Source: Spiroplasma endosymbiont of Poecilobothrus nobilitatus
GTDB taxonomy: Bacteria; Bacillota_I; Bacilli_A; Mycoplasmatales; Mycoplasmataceae
Reading direction: 5' to 3'
DNA: 64,000 nucleotides
NCBI RefSeq assembly: GCF_964030655.1
Contig: NZ_OZ034915.1
Location: 620,001-684,000, forward strand
Shown here: positions 10,103 through 21,442 of the stretch, in pieces
How positions within the stretch are numbered: the stretch's first letter is position 1
How the letters are laid out: each line of letters begins with the position of its first letter
Program-made: the position numbers and the translations under genes
The notes under the pieces: model-generated
Told to the model about the DNA's origin: nothing
Seen by the model: only the letters and a program-made list of their open reading frames with translations
Database searches by the model: none

Positions 10103-10195
10103 ATTAAGGGGAAAAATGTATAAATACATTTAAAAAATAAAATGTAAATAAGTATTAATTAATGAATAACTAATAGAAAGTAGACGATTTTAATT

Positions 10196-11863
10196 ATGGC
10201 AAAAATTAATTTTTTCGCTCTTGGTGGATTAGACGAGCGAGGTAAAAATTTATACTGCATTGAGGTAAAACAAGATATTTTTATTTTTGATGCAGGAACA
10301 AAAAATCCGGAACGTGGAATTTTAGGAATTGATGTAGTAATTCCTAATTTTGATTATCTAAAGGAAAACCGCGCTAGAATTAAGGGTGTTTTTATTACAA
10401 AACCTTCTGATGAATGTTCTGAAGCAATTACTTATATTTTAAAAGAATTGGCACTACCAGTTTATGGAAGTGATTTAACTTGTAATATTTTAAAATTCCA
10501 TTTACAACGTTTTAAAGTTCGCGGGAAAGAAGAATGTTTTCATGTTATTAATGCAAAAGATATTCTTGATTTTGGATTATGCAAGGTTGAAGTATTTTCA
10601 ACAACAACAAATATGCCAAATAGTTTTGGCTTTGCATTGCATACACCTGATGGCACAATTATTTATACTGGAGATTATATTTTTGATGCTAAAGCAGACC
10701 CTAATTTTGCAACAGATTTACAACATTTAAATCAAATTATTGTTAAAAATAAGGTACTATTATTTTTATCAGAAGCCTCATCAGCTTCACGCCGTGATTA
10801 TACAGCACCAAACCATAAGATTAAAAATTATATTGAACGAGCCGTTAAAGAAACAGAAGATCGTATTATTTTAGCTTGTTTTGATCAAGATTTACATAAA
10901 ATTAGTGAGTTATTTGATTTAGTTCGTGAAAATAATATTTCAGTTGGAATTTATGGCCAAACTTTGTTGGAGTCATTAAAAGTGTTATCGGATAGTAAAA
11001 AACTAAATTTCAATGGAATTAATTTAAAAGGATTACAAGAAGCAGTTAAAGAAGAAAAATCATTAATTATTGTAACTGGTAGTGGAGAACGTTTATATAG
11101 TCGTTTGATTAAAATTGCTTCTGGTAATGATGATATTTTAGATATTAAAGAAAGTGATACAATTATTTTAGCAACACCGCCAAACCCAGGAAGTGAATTA
11201 AATCATGCCAATGTTTTAGATGAATTAGCTCGAACTGTCGCAAAAACAATTGCTTTATCAGATAAAAAAGTTTGAACAATGACAGCAAGTTATGAAGATG
11301 TTAAATTAATGAGTTCAATTATTAATCCAAAATATTTTGTGCCAGTGAAAGGTTTATATAAAGATTTTGTGCAAGCAAAAATGGCGGCAATTGAAGCTGG
11401 GATTAATCCAGAACATATTTTTATTGTTGATAATGGCGAAGGTCTTGAATTTATTGATGGTGAATATATGAAAAAAAGCAATAAGGTAAAAACCGCTGAT
11501 TTATATGTTGATGGGATTGGCGTTGGTGACATTGGAGCAGTTGTTTTAAATGAACGAAAACAATTAGCTACTGATGGAGTTGTTATTATTGGGGTTTCAA
11601 TTGATAGTAAAACAAAGGAATTAGTTTCTTTAATTGATACGCAAATGCGAGGAGTAATTTATATTCAAGAAAATAATGATATTTTCCGTAAAATGCAAAA
11701 AGTTATTATTGAAATTATTGAGAAACATTATAAAAAAGCTGTTGTTGGTGAAATGTATGATGTCAATGAAGTAAAAAATGAAATTAGATCGACAATTAGT
11801 TCATTTGTTAAAACAGAAACAGGAAAAACACCAATTATTTTAGCAATTGTGAATGAAATTTAA
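10196..11863 (+). CDS. RNase J-like protein without the metal-binding histidines
   Basis: A 555-aa protein with the full RNase J layout: metallo-beta-lactamase fold, beta-CASP domain and C-terminal domain. RNase J enzymes cut and 5'-exonucleolytically trim RNA in Gram-positive bacteria using two zinc ions. Here the HxHxDH motif is KPSDEC (residues 69-74), the His of the usual NHSxP-like segment is absent (TTTNMPNS, about 136-143), and the HGS/HGE His are TASYED and KGLY (about 363-388). Only TGD (158-160) remains. The frame is otherwise clean, so it is under selection, probably as a non-catalytic partner like the weakly active RNase J2 in the J1-J2 pair. It stands alone with its own leader. 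Confidence 0.85.
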
Positions 11864-11965
11864 TTTTATGATATATTTATAGTAGATAAATATTTGAAGC
11901 TTTTAAAATGTATGGTCATATTTAAAGTAATTTCTAAATATTTAGAATTTTAGGAGGGCTGCACT

Positions 11966-14947
11966 ATGGAAAAGAAATCTTATGATGATCAGTTATTAAA
12001 TGATCAGAATGAGAAAACTGCAATCTTAAAAGTCAAAAAAAAGCAGCGTCGTAATGATTCCATCGGGTGAGTAATTGGGGCATTATTAGTGACGTTTTTT
12101 ACTATTCTTGCCGTAGGGCGAATTACTTTAATTGGGCAATTTATTGATGATGTTTTATTTACATTTGCATTTGGCTGATTTAAGTATTTAATGTATTTTG
12201 TATGCTTAGTGCTAGGTTTGACAATTTTTATTGGGGTACGGATTCGATTAAAATCACGGGTAATTTGAATGGTGGTAACCTTTATTATTTTGCCCTGCTG
12301 ATTGATAAGCATCATTTTGTTAATTTATCAATATGCTAACGGGCAAATGGCGTATTTTGATAAAACTGTTTTTTTAGATGTTGTTAAGAATTATTTGCAA
12401 CGATGACAAGATGCATCAATTTTTAATCCTAATCCAAACCATCCGATAACATTTGTTGGTTTTAATGGTGCTTGAATTACTTTATATGCTGGAGGTGGTA
12501 TGGTTGGAAATCTTTTAGCTGGTATTGCTAGTTATACTACAATTTTTGGTTCGTTAATTTTGTGTTTATCATTTTTTTTATTATGAGGAAGTTGAGTCGC
12601 AACAGGAACAGCATTTGGAATGTTTTTACCAAAAAATGAACGCCAGCAACAAGGTGTGCGTGTATTACGTTTATCAGCAAATCGATGTCAAAAGCAAAAT
12701 ATTTACCAAAATTTTAATATTCCCGATGAGGAATTATTTTCGGCTCGGCAAGTTATGCATACAACAGAAGCATCAGATATTACAATTCAAATGCCATCAT
12801 GTACAGCATTACATGACCAACATTTAATTGATGATTTAATTGCCGATGATTTTGTTGGCAATAAAAAAATGAAACAAAATTATGTTCGTTTTGATAATCA
12901 AACTAGTTCTACACCAGAATTACGAAAAGAGCCTTTCAATGATTATCATTCAGGGCCTTCACAGTCACCACATTCTTCGCAATTACCACACCGTTCAAGA
13001 ATGCAATTAACACCGGACCAATATATTCAACCACGTAATCGCCGTAGTAATAATACGCTTAATAAAAAACTTGATGATTTACCAGTGTATGGTTCTTCTT
13101 ATAGAAAAGATATTAATATTGATGCTGCGCGCGATAAGTTGAATTCAGCAACTGATATCACGCCTTTTGGAAAAATTAATCGAGGTGGTAATTCAACAAC
13201 TTTAAAGCAAACATCATTTTATGATGAACAATTACCAACGGAAGAATTTAATCCAACTCCATCAGAGCAATTTGAAACAGTTGATATTAATGAAGGAATT
13301 TATCATCGACAAAGTAATTCAGAATATCATCATCCATTAGAACCATACCAAGATGAATATTATTCGAATTATGATCCACCATTAATGGAACAACAACATT
13401 TTGACGCGCCGTATCAACCACCACACCGTGTTATGAGACCCAAGTCAATTGAAATTAATAAAAAAAATAGTCAAACTGTTTCACCCCGAAATACTTTTAA
13501 TAATCCACATTACAAATTACTAAATTTAGGTTTATTAAGTACAAAAGAAGATAACCGTCGTAATAATGAACGAAATAAACTTGCTGCGCAAAAGAAGGCA
13601 GTGAAAATTAATCAAGTTTTTCAACAATTTAATATTGCTGCTAGTGTACAAGGAATTAATATTGGGCCAACTATTACAAAATTTGAAGTTCAAATGCAAC
13701 CAGGAGTGAAAGTTAACAAAATTATGCATTTAGAAAATGATTTAAAATATGCTTTAGCAACTCAAAATGTTCGAATTGAAGCCCCAATTCAAGGAAAGTC
13801 AGCAGTTGGGATTGAAATTGCTAATGAAATTAGCAATAAAGTAACATTACGTGAAATTATGGAACGGTTACCATTAGAAAAACAAGATCGTAAATTATTA
13901 GTTGGCATTGGCCGTAGTGTGAACGAAGAAATTATTTTTGTTGAATTAGATAAAATGCCACATTTATTAGTTGCTGGTTCAACAGGTAGTGGAAAATCTG
14001 TTTGTATTAACACCATTTTATCATCGCTAATATTACGAACAAAACCATCGGAAGTTAAATTATTATTAATTGACCCAAAACAGGTTGAACTAGCTGTTTA
14101 TAATAATTTACCCCATTTATTAGCGCCAGTTATTACAGATACTAAATTAGCAAATTCTGCCTTAAAAAAAATAATTGCTGAAATGGAACGTCGTTATAGT
14201 ATGCTATCAGAACGTGGAGTCCGTAATATTGAATCGTTTAATAAAAAAGTTACAGAAAAAGATCGCTTACCTTATATTGTTGTTATAATTGATGAATTAG
14301 CTGACTTAATGATGACAGCTGGAAAAGATATTGAAGATTCAATTATGCGAATTACGCAATTAGCTCGTGCTGCTGGAATTCATATGGTGATTGCAACACA
14401 ACGACCATCAACAGATGTTATTACCGGGGTAATTAAAACAAATATTCCATCGCGAATTTCCTTTTCAGTTACCTCAGCAATTGACTCTCGCACAATTTTA
14501 GACCAAGGTGGGGCCGAAAAACTAATTGGGTATGGTGATATGTTATATGCTCCTGCCGGGCAAAATATTCCAACCCGTGCGCAAGGAGCTTTTATTTCTG
14601 ATGATGAAATTAAACGATTAGTTGAATTTTGTCGTGCTCAACAAGAACCTGATTATGATGAAGAGTTTTTAAATATTGAAATAAATAGTGAAACAGGAAG
14701 TAGCAATGAAAACGATAATATTGATTCATTGTATCAAGAAATTAAATGTTTTGTGATTTTAAATCAAAAAGCTTCGACATCTTTAATTCAACGAAAATTC
14801 TCAATTGGATATAATCGTGCTAGTCGTTTAATTGATGCTTTAGAAGAAAATGGGATTATTGGTCCACAAAATGGAGCAAAACCACGTGATGTCTATGTTC
14901 AAAATATTGACTTAGATGATAATCCTTTTAATGATGGCGGTTATTAA
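11966..14947 (+). CDS. ftsK: DNA translocase FtsK/SpoIIIE family
   Basis: A 993-aa protein. The first 210 residues hold several hydrophobic membrane segments, read through UGA Trp. A long low-complexity Pro/Gln/His/Asn-rich linker follows (about residues 230-500). The alpha/beta motor domain has Walker A GSTGSGKS (671-678) and a Walker B-type IIDELADLM (about 775). The C-terminal winged-helix gamma domain (about 925-990) would bind orienting DNA sequences. It pumps chromosomal DNA at the division site. ATG 11966 follows AGGAGGG. It has its own short intergenic regions on both sides. Confidence 0.95.
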
Positions 14948-15017
14948 TAGAGCGCAGATAATTTACAAAAAAACAATGATTTATTGTTTATTTATAATTT
15001 TTATATATAATTAATGG

Positions 15018-15023
15018 TATAAT
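15018..15023 (+). promoter_or_regulatory. -10 box ahead of the ecfA1 operon
   Basis: TATAAT lies 85 bp before the ATG of ecfA1 in an otherwise featureless 161-bp AT-rich gap after ftsK. No clear -35 hexamer is seen. Confidence 0.4.
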
Positions 15024-15108
15024 TGGAAAGATAAAATTTCAATTAATATTTTTAAATATTAAGTATATAATTAAAATATTATGTAAAAAACATTAAGGAT
15101 GAGAAGAA

Positions 15109-15975
15109 ATGGCAAAAAAAACAAAAAAAATAAATGCAAAGTTAAAGAAACTAAATGATATTTCATTAAAATTAACTGATGTTGAATTTCGCTATCGGGA
15201 AAATCATCCTAATGCTGTTGATGGAGTTAGTTTTGAAATTAACCATGGGGAATATGTTACAATAATTGGACATAATGGTAGTGGAAAATCAACAATTAGT
15301 AAAATTATTATTGGTGTTTTACGCCCACAAAAAGGGAAAATTAAAGTTTTTGGTAATGAAGTTCATTCATCAACAATTACGGGAATTCGAAAATTTTTAG
15401 GAATTGTGTTCCAAAATCCAGATAATCAATTTATTGGATCAACAGTTCGTGATGATATTGCATTTGGGCTTGAAAATCGCCAAATTCCGCAAAAAGAAAT
15501 GCAAGCAATTATTGATAAAGCTGCTGCAAAAGTTGGTATGAATAATTTTCTTGACCATGAACCACTAATGCTATCGGGAGGCCAAAAACAACGGGTTGCA
15601 ATTGCTTCAGCACTAGCATTATCACCAGATATTATTATTTTTGATGAGGCCACAAGTATGTTAGATCCAAAAGGACGAAAAGAAATTAAACAAATTATGG
15701 TGGATTTAAAAGAATCACGCGAAAAAACAATTATTTCAATTACGCATGATATGGATGAAATTTTAAATGCTGATAAAGTGATTGTTATGAATAAAGGCCA
15801 AATGGTTAAATGTGGGAAACCACATGAAGTTTTGTATGATGAAGAGTTTTTAAAATCAATTCATTTAGATGTTCCTTTTGTTTCAAAAGTCGTTGATAGT
15901 TTACGCTTAAATGGTTTAAAAGTGAAAAATACACTAGATCTTATAGAGTTGGTGGATGAGATATGTCAAAAGTAA
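15109..15975 (+). CDS. ecfA1: ECF transporter ATPase EcfA1
   Basis: A 288-aa ABC ATPase that powers uptake of vitamins by energy-coupling-factor transporters on the inner face of the membrane. Walker [10 protein letters not shown] lies at residues 54-62, the signature LSGGQ at 155-159 and Walker B IIIFDEAT near 178, with the Q-loop in VFQNPDNQF typical of EcfA1. ATG 15109 follows GGATGAG. Its end overlaps the start of ecfA2 by 13 bp, indicating translational coupling. Confidence 0.95.
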   Translation: MAKKTKKINAKLKKLNDISLKLTDVEFRYRENHPNAVDGVSFEINHGEYVTIIGHNGSGKSTISKIIIGVLRPQKGKIKVFGNEVHSSTITGIRKFLGIVFQNPDNQFIGSTVRDDIAFGLENRQIPQKEMQAIIDKAAAKVGMNNFLDHEPLMLSGGQKQRVAIASALALSPDIIIFDEATSMLDPKGRKEIKQIMVDLKESREKTIISITHDMDEILNADKVIVMNKGQMVKCGKPHEVLYDEEFLKSIHLDVPFVSKVVDSLRLNGLKVKNTLDLIELVDEICQK

Positions 15976-16880
15976 AAAAACAACCTAAAATTGAAGCATT
16001 ACAAAATGTTGATATTACATTCACAGATGTGTCTTATGTTTATGCTCCTAAAACACCTTATGAATATACTTCCTTGCAAGATATTAATGTTGTTATTAAA
16101 CCTGGGAAAATTACTGCTATTATTGGATCAACAGGAAGTGGCAAATCAACCTTAATTCAACATATCAATGGTTTATTAATTCCAACCACAGGAGTTGTTG
16201 ATGCAAATGGTTTTATTATTAAAGCAAAACAAAAACGAATTAAAAATATTAAACAATTACGAAAATCAATTGGCTTAGTGTTCCAGTTTCCAGAATATCA
16301 ATTATTTGAAGAAACAATTGAAAAAGATATTATGTTTGGTCCAGTTCACTTGGGTGAAAGTAAAGAAGTTGCTCGAGAAAATGCTAAAAAATACTTAGAA
16401 ATGGTTGGTTTACCATTAAATTATTTAGAGCGTTCACCGTTTGATTTATCAGGAGGGCAAAAACGCCGGGTTGCGATTGCAGGAATTTTAGCAATGGAGG
16501 GTAATACTCTAATTTTAGATGAACCAACCGCTGGGTTAGATCCTGAAGGTGAAGAGGATTTTATTAAGTTATTTCAACGGATTAATAAGGAACAAAATAA
16601 ACGGATTATTTTAGTAACGCATAATATGGACCATGTTTTAGAAAATGCTGATGAAGTTATCGCTTTAAAAGAAGGCCGAATTTTAAAAGTTGGAACACCA
16701 TTTGAAATTTTTAAGGATAAAAATTTATTACAAGAATTATTAATTGAACCACCAAAAATTTATCATTTGATTTATCAATTGCAAGAAAAAGGTCTTGATT
16801 TAACAAATGTTAATATTCGTAATATTGACCAATTAGCAAAAGAAATTATTCAACATAAAGAACAAAAAAGAAAGGGATAA
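15963..16880 (+). CDS. ecfA2: ECF transporter ATPase EcfA2
   Basis: A 305-aa ABC ATPase that pairs with EcfA1. Walker [10 protein letters not shown] is at residues 55-63, the Q-loop is in [10 protein letters not shown] (the FPE form typical of EcfA2), and LSGGQ is at 162-166, followed by [13 protein letters not shown]. The ATG lies inside the last codons of ecfA1 behind GGTGGATGAG. EcfT starts 5 bp after its stop. Substrate-binding S components are not in this window. Confidence 0.95.
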   Translation: MSKVKKQPKIEALQNVDITFTDVSYVYAPKTPYEYTSLQDINVVIKPGKITAIIGSTGSGKSTLIQHINGLLIPTTGVVDANGFIIKAKQKRIKNIKQLRKSIGLVFQFPEYQLFEETIEKDIMFGPVHLGESKEVARENAKKYLEMVGLPLNYLERSPFDLSGGQKRRVAIAGILAMEGNTLILDEPTAGLDPEGEEDFIKLFQRINKEQNKRIILVTHNMDHVLENADEVIALKEGRILKVGTPFEIFKDKNLLQELLIEPPKIYHLIYQLQEKGLDLTNVNIRNIDQLAKEIIQHKEQKRKG

Positions 16881-16885
16881 AAGAG

Positions 16886-17857
16886 ATGCGCTTATCATTT
16901 GGACGTTATATTGCTTATAATTCCCCAATTCATAGAATGGATCCGCGGGTAAAATTATTTATGTTGTTATCATTAATGATATCAATCTTTTTTTCAACTG
17001 GTTTTACCGGTTATGCCATTTTAGGAATAACAATTTTTAGTTTGTTCTTTTTAGCGAAATTACCGCCAAGGTTATTACGAGCATTACTAAAACCAATCTT
17101 ATTTATGTTTATTATTTTGTTGTTAATTAATTGCTTTTTAGTTACGGATGGTTATATTGGATGACATTGAGGTGGAAAAGCAACAGCAACAGGGCCTGTT
17201 GCTGCGGGAGGAAAAAGTTGATTTGCTTTTTCTGAAAAAGCTATTTTTAATGCCCTTTATATGGCATGCCGGATTTATTTAATGATTTTAATTACAACAA
17301 TTTTAACGGCAACAACGCGCCCATTAGATTTAACTTTAGCATTAGAAGATTTATTAAGTCCATTAAAACTAGTTCGCTTTCCAGTTCATATTTTATCAAC
17401 AATTATTTCAATTTCCTTACGAATGATTCCAACTTTAATTGAAGAAGCAGGACGGATTATGAAAGCGCAATCCTCACGTGGGGTTGATTTTAAAAATGGC
17501 CATTTTAAAGATAAAATTAAGTCAACAACAGCTTTAATTATTCCGTTATTAGTATCAGCATTTCAAAAAGCTGAAGATTTAGCATATGCAATGGATGCTC
17601 GTGGTTATGACCCCCATGCCAAACGAACACGTTATCGTCATTATCGGATTCATTTTTCTGATGTGTTATTATTTATTTTTGGGGTTGGAATTGCTAGCAT
17701 TATTATTGCTCAATCAGTAACAATGGGACAATATGAAACCTTTTATGAAGTTTGACATTGAGATAACAATTCTAATAGATGAATATTTGGCAAAATTAAA
17801 ACAGGATTTTTACAAATTCGGATTCCACATATTGATGAATTTGTTTTAGAATGATAA
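16886..17857 (+). CDS. ecfT: ECF transporter transmembrane protein EcfT
   Basis: A 323-aa integral membrane protein that couples the two ATPases to an S component. Several hydrophobic helices lie in the first half; the cytoplasmic coupling helices carry the two Ala-Arg-Gly-type motifs, seen as QSSRGVDF and AMDARGYDP (the latter near residue 242). UGA Trp codons occur in the periplasmic-side loop and C-terminus. The stop TAA shares its last base with the ATG of truA. Confidence 0.93.
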
Positions 17858-18597
17858 TGTTATATTTATTATTAAGTATTGAATATGATGGTTATGATTA
17901 TAGCGGCTGAGTTAAACAAAAAAATGCTCGAACAATTCAAGGCGAATTGGAGAAAGCATTTTTTGGTATTTGTCATCAAAAAATTTGAACTTTAGGAGCT
18001 AGTAAAACGGATGCTGGTGTGCACGCTTGTGATCAAAAGGTATTAGTAAAACTACCATTCCAACCACGACATTTAGCTTTTTTTATTAAAACCGTTAGTC
18101 AAACTTTACCACCAAATATTAATATTAAAGGATATCAGCTTGTAGCCGAAAATTTTAGTGTTCGAACTGCAAAAGTAAAAGAATATGTTTATACAATTAA
18201 TGATCAAGAGTATGATCTTTTTAACCACCGTTATGAACTTAAAGTTAATGCACCATTAAATGTTAGAAAGTTACATCAAATTAGTCAAATTTTTGTTGGA
18301 ACACACAATTTTACTTATTTTGCAGGGATTAAACCAACCGAGGATATTGCAACAGCACGAACAATTAACAAAATTTGGGTTAAACGAAACAAAGCAAAAA
18401 AAATTGAAATTCATTTCATGGGAAAAAGTTTTATTCGTTATCAAATTCGAATGTTGACACAAAATATTTTAGCTTGTTATGCTGGCAAAGTTAGTTTAAA
18501 TGAATTACAAGCACAATTAAACTGCCCCCCTAAAGGAACAATAACAAAATATTGTGCAAAACCATATGGTTTATGTTTGAAAAAAATTAAATATTAA
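17857..18597 (+). CDS. truA: tRNA pseudouridine(38-40) synthase TruA
   Basis: A 246-aa enzyme that isomerises U38-U40 in the anticodon arm of many tRNAs. The start IEYDGYDYSGW and the catalytic Asp (residue 52) in GASKTDAGVHA are canonical, and FMGKSFIRYQIR near 190 is the conserved core strand. ATG 17857 overlaps the ecfT stop. ecfA1-ecfA2-ecfT-truA is the standard Firmicutes order, which usually follows rplQ; here it is about 26 kb away from it. Confidence 0.95.
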
Positions 18598-18722
18598 CAT
18601 AATTTTAATTAGTATGCTTTTTTTTAAAAAATAAATGTGATACTATATATTATTTTGCTTTTTTATGGTATAATTTATAATAACAAGTATGGGTAGAAAA
18701 TAGGGCAAAATGAGGTGCAAAA

Positions 18723-19838
18723 ATGAATAATAGTTTTTATATTTTACCAAATGAAGAAGGATATTTAGTAAAGTCACATGATACTAATAGCGAAATTGCG
18801 CTATTTAGAAGTCGTCGTGATGCAGAAGTGTTTATTAGCACTTTAACATTATCACCAACCCCTTCATTTTCAAATAATTATTCATCAGGAACTTCAATTC
18901 CCCAATATTCATCGCAACCTCAGCAAATTATTACGCCATATCCGACGAATGGTGCTTCACCACAAGTTTTTTTTATTCAACAACCAGCTCCAGCACAACA
19001 AGTAGCCCCATCGCCATATCCATTTTATTCGATGATGCCACCAACTTCGCAAATGGGAGGAATGTGTCATGGTATGTATCTAAATTATTATGGGCCACAA
19101 AATAATCCTTATGGACCATGAGGTTGTACTTGTGGGCAAAATAATTCAGATTATAATGAACATTTTGAAAAAAATCCTCACATTAAAAATAATGAAGGTT
19201 TAAAACCAAGTTGAAATAATGACAGCAATGATTTGCGCATAAAAAAAAATAATCAATTAAAAGATGATACATTTCCTTGAATACAGAAAAATGATGAATA
19301 TTCAAATAATGGGTATGAAGAACAACTAGTTCAATCTCCTGTTAAAGAATATAATCCTGAAACAGTTATTAATCAAGGCCAAAATAATCCGGTTTCAACT
19401 GATGAAATATTAGGACATCAATATAATGATGTTGCAGTTACTAATCCAGAGCCTGTAATAACTCCAAATGTTTATTCAAAGGAATTAGAACAACAAGGAA
19501 ATCATTCCCAACCAACCAACAATCAACCATACTATGAACAAGCTTTTGTTTCTAATCCGGTTTTTCTTAATCAACAATCAGAACAACCAGAACAATATGA
19601 GCAACCAAAACAAGTGGCAAAACCAATTAATGTAGCTGATGATGATGAATTATTTAATTTTGCTAATGAACAAGAATTTAATAACAATTCCAAAATTTCA
19701 AAAAAAGAAACAAAACGTTTAATGAAAGAAGAATTAAAAGCAGCCAAAATGCAAGCAAAATTAGAAAAACAGAATCATAAAAAAGCAAAGCGTAAAGGGG
19801 CGCTTGATATTGAGGAATTATACCCAATTGTAGAATAA
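18723..19838 (+). CDS. Unknown protein, Pro/Gln/Asn-rich middle, basic coiled end
   Basis: A 371-aa protein I do not recognise. Residues 1-40 (YILPNEEGYLVKSHDTNSEI...) form a small beta-rich segment reminiscent of DUF2188-like domains. Residues about 45-300 are low complexity, rich in Pro, Gln, Asn, Ser and Tyr, with a Met/Gly/Cys-containing patch (MGGMCHG, GCTCGQ) around 115-140. The last 60 residues are a highly charged Lys/Glu/Ala helix. No signal peptide or membrane segment is seen. It has its own TATAAT (18669-18674) and a terminator at its end. It could be a cytoskeletal or scaffold protein; this is only a guess from composition. Confidence 0.75.
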
Positions 19839-19869
19839 AAAGCAAATTAATTTTGCTTTTTATTTTTTT
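19837..19869 (+). terminator. Rho-independent terminator after the 18723-19838 gene
   Basis: The stem AAAAAGCAAA (19837-19846), loop TTAA and TTTTGCTTTTT (19851-19861) are followed by a T-rich tail. It starts at the stop codon. Confidence 0.8.
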
Positions 19870-19889
19870 AAAATATTTTAAATTTATGG

Positions 19890-21036
19890 TTTTAATTTTG
19901 TAGAAAACTCTTGATGAAATAAAAAAATCATCAATATGATAACTTTAAAAGAAAATTATATAAACTTTTAATATTGTTATTTAACTTTTTTATACGTTAA
20001 AATATAATACCGATGATTGTTGGTTTGGCGTTAAACCTTTATGCTGGCATTTTCATTTTCAGAGATTTAAATAATTTTGAATGTTCGTGAAACCTAAGCC
20101 ATGATAATGAATTAAGGATTCTTTAAGATTTGATTGTAATTTACTAATTTTATTTAACTCCCGATAACTAGCATTAGGATTTGTACTAGTTTTAGTTGCT
20201 AATAAAATAGAATTTGTTTGTTTTGCTACTAATAAATATAATGGTTGCATGTCAGAAATAATAATTGAATTTTCTTTGATTAATTGTTTATTAATATTTT
20301 CAATAATTCACTGTTTTTGTAATCGTTTTGTGTTGGTTGATTTAACATAAATATTATTATTGCTATCAACAGCCATTTGAATACAACATTTAGTGTTGGT
20401 TGAAAATGAATTGAATCAAGATGAATTTTTCTTTTATCAAATTTATCTTTAAAATTACCTTTGTGGATTTCTTTAATAAATGTTTCATCGATTTGAATTT
20501 GGCCATTTAACGTTTTAAATTTTAATTGGGTGTTTTCTAATTGTTTTGATTTCATTATTTTTTGGCGATTATATCAAGCGGTTTTCGGTGATGTTTTAAT
20601 AAAGCGGGAAATCATTTTACTATATTGGCCTAATAATGAAATTTGAATCAATAAATTTCACTGTTCATATTTTAAATGACTTCAATACGTAAAATGATCA
20701 CGAAAAGCATCAAAACTAGCACGACATTTTTTGCATAAATATTTTTGTTTTCCTTCAGGATTATGACCATTTTTAACACAATAAAAAGATTGACAATTAG
20801 GACATTTAATACCTTTATCCCTAAATTTTTGATCAATTTCATTTAAGCGTTTTTGTTTTTTAATTAATTCTGCTTCTTTTTTGACTTTTTCATGAAATTA
20901 TAAAAATTGATCATCTGTTAAACTATTTATTAATTCTTCAATTATTTTTTCCATTAATTATTCACCTCGTATATTAAAAATATACCTAATTTTAGGTATA
21001 TTTTATAAATATCAAGAGTTTTCTACAAAATTAAAG
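19890..21036 (-). mobile_element. IS1595-like element, copy 3
   Basis: A 1147-bp copy on the minus strand with both terminal inverted repeats. A perfect 8-bp target duplication, ATTTATGG, lies at 19882-19889 and 21037-21044. It sits between a terminator and the promoter of the tRNA pair; the right-hand duplication abuts the TTGTTT -35 box. Confidence 0.95.
19990..20954 (-). pseudogene. IS1595-like transposase of copy 3, stop and frameshift
   Basis: It starts at ATG 20954 and ends at TAA 19990-19992. A TAA replaces a Glu codon near residue 19 (DQFL-stop-FHEK), and a 5-bp insertion near 20409-20418 in the HLDSF segment shifts the frame. The zinc ribbon and catalytic segments are still readable, but no full-length protein can be made. 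Confidence 0.9.
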
Positions 21037-21044
21037 ATTTATGG

Positions 21045-21074
21045 TTGTTTTTTAAATAAAATTAATGTTATAAT
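21045..21074 (+). promoter_or_regulatory. Promoter of the tRNA-Ile/tRNA-Ala pair
   Basis: TTGTTT (21045-21050), an 18-bp spacer and TATAAT (21069-21074) lie 12 bp ahead of tRNA-Ile. The IS target duplication ends at 21044, so the insertion landed exactly at the edge of the promoter. Confidence 0.65.
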
Positions 21075-21086
21075 GATTTAGGTTTT

Positions 21087-21163
<77 letters not shown>

Positions 21164-21180
21164 TTTTTTATAAGAATTTT

Positions 21181-21261
21181 GGGCCTGTAGCTCAGCTGGG
21201 AAAGCACCCGCCTTGCACGCAAGGAAGGGGGTCGACGGTTCGATCCCGTTCGGGTTCACCA
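21181..21261 (+). tRNA. tRNA-Ala (TGC), with an extra 5 nt in the anticodon arm
   Basis: Acceptor GGGCCTG/CGGGTTC (with G-T pairs), T arm GACGG-TTCGATC-CCGTT and encoded CCA are tRNA-Ala-like, and the loop CTTGCAC holds anticodon TGC. Total length is 81 nt instead of 76. After the loop the sequence reads GCAAGGAAGGGGGTC where a normal gene would read like GCGGGGGGTC. This leaves two mismatches in the anticodon stem and lets CCTTGC pair with GCAAGG across the anticodon. The D stem also has a C-A mismatch (GCTC/AAGC). It is probably defective, unless the sequence is wrong. Confidence 0.75.
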
Positions 21262-21290
21262 TTTCAAAATAAATTTAAAAAATTAATTAA

Positions 21291-21322
21291 AAAAGCATAT
21301 TAAATTATTAATATGCTTTTTT
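21291..21322 (+). terminator. Rho-independent terminator after the tRNA pair
   Basis: A 13-bp stem, AAAAGCATATTAA (21291-21303) with TTAATATGCTTTT (21308-21320), loop ATTA, then more T residues. Confidence 0.85.
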
Positions 21323-21442
21323 AATTGAATTTAAAGGTTGTTTGTTGCTATTATCCTTAATTTTTGTGGGGGAAAGTTTAATATAATTGCTTTTTTAGTA
21401 TAATATATCTAATGCAAAACAGAATATAAACAGGGGTGAAGT

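Noticed and set aside
18271-18462. Small open frames overlapping truA on both strands
   Set aside because: They lie wholly within truA, have no ribosome binding site and no recognisable product.
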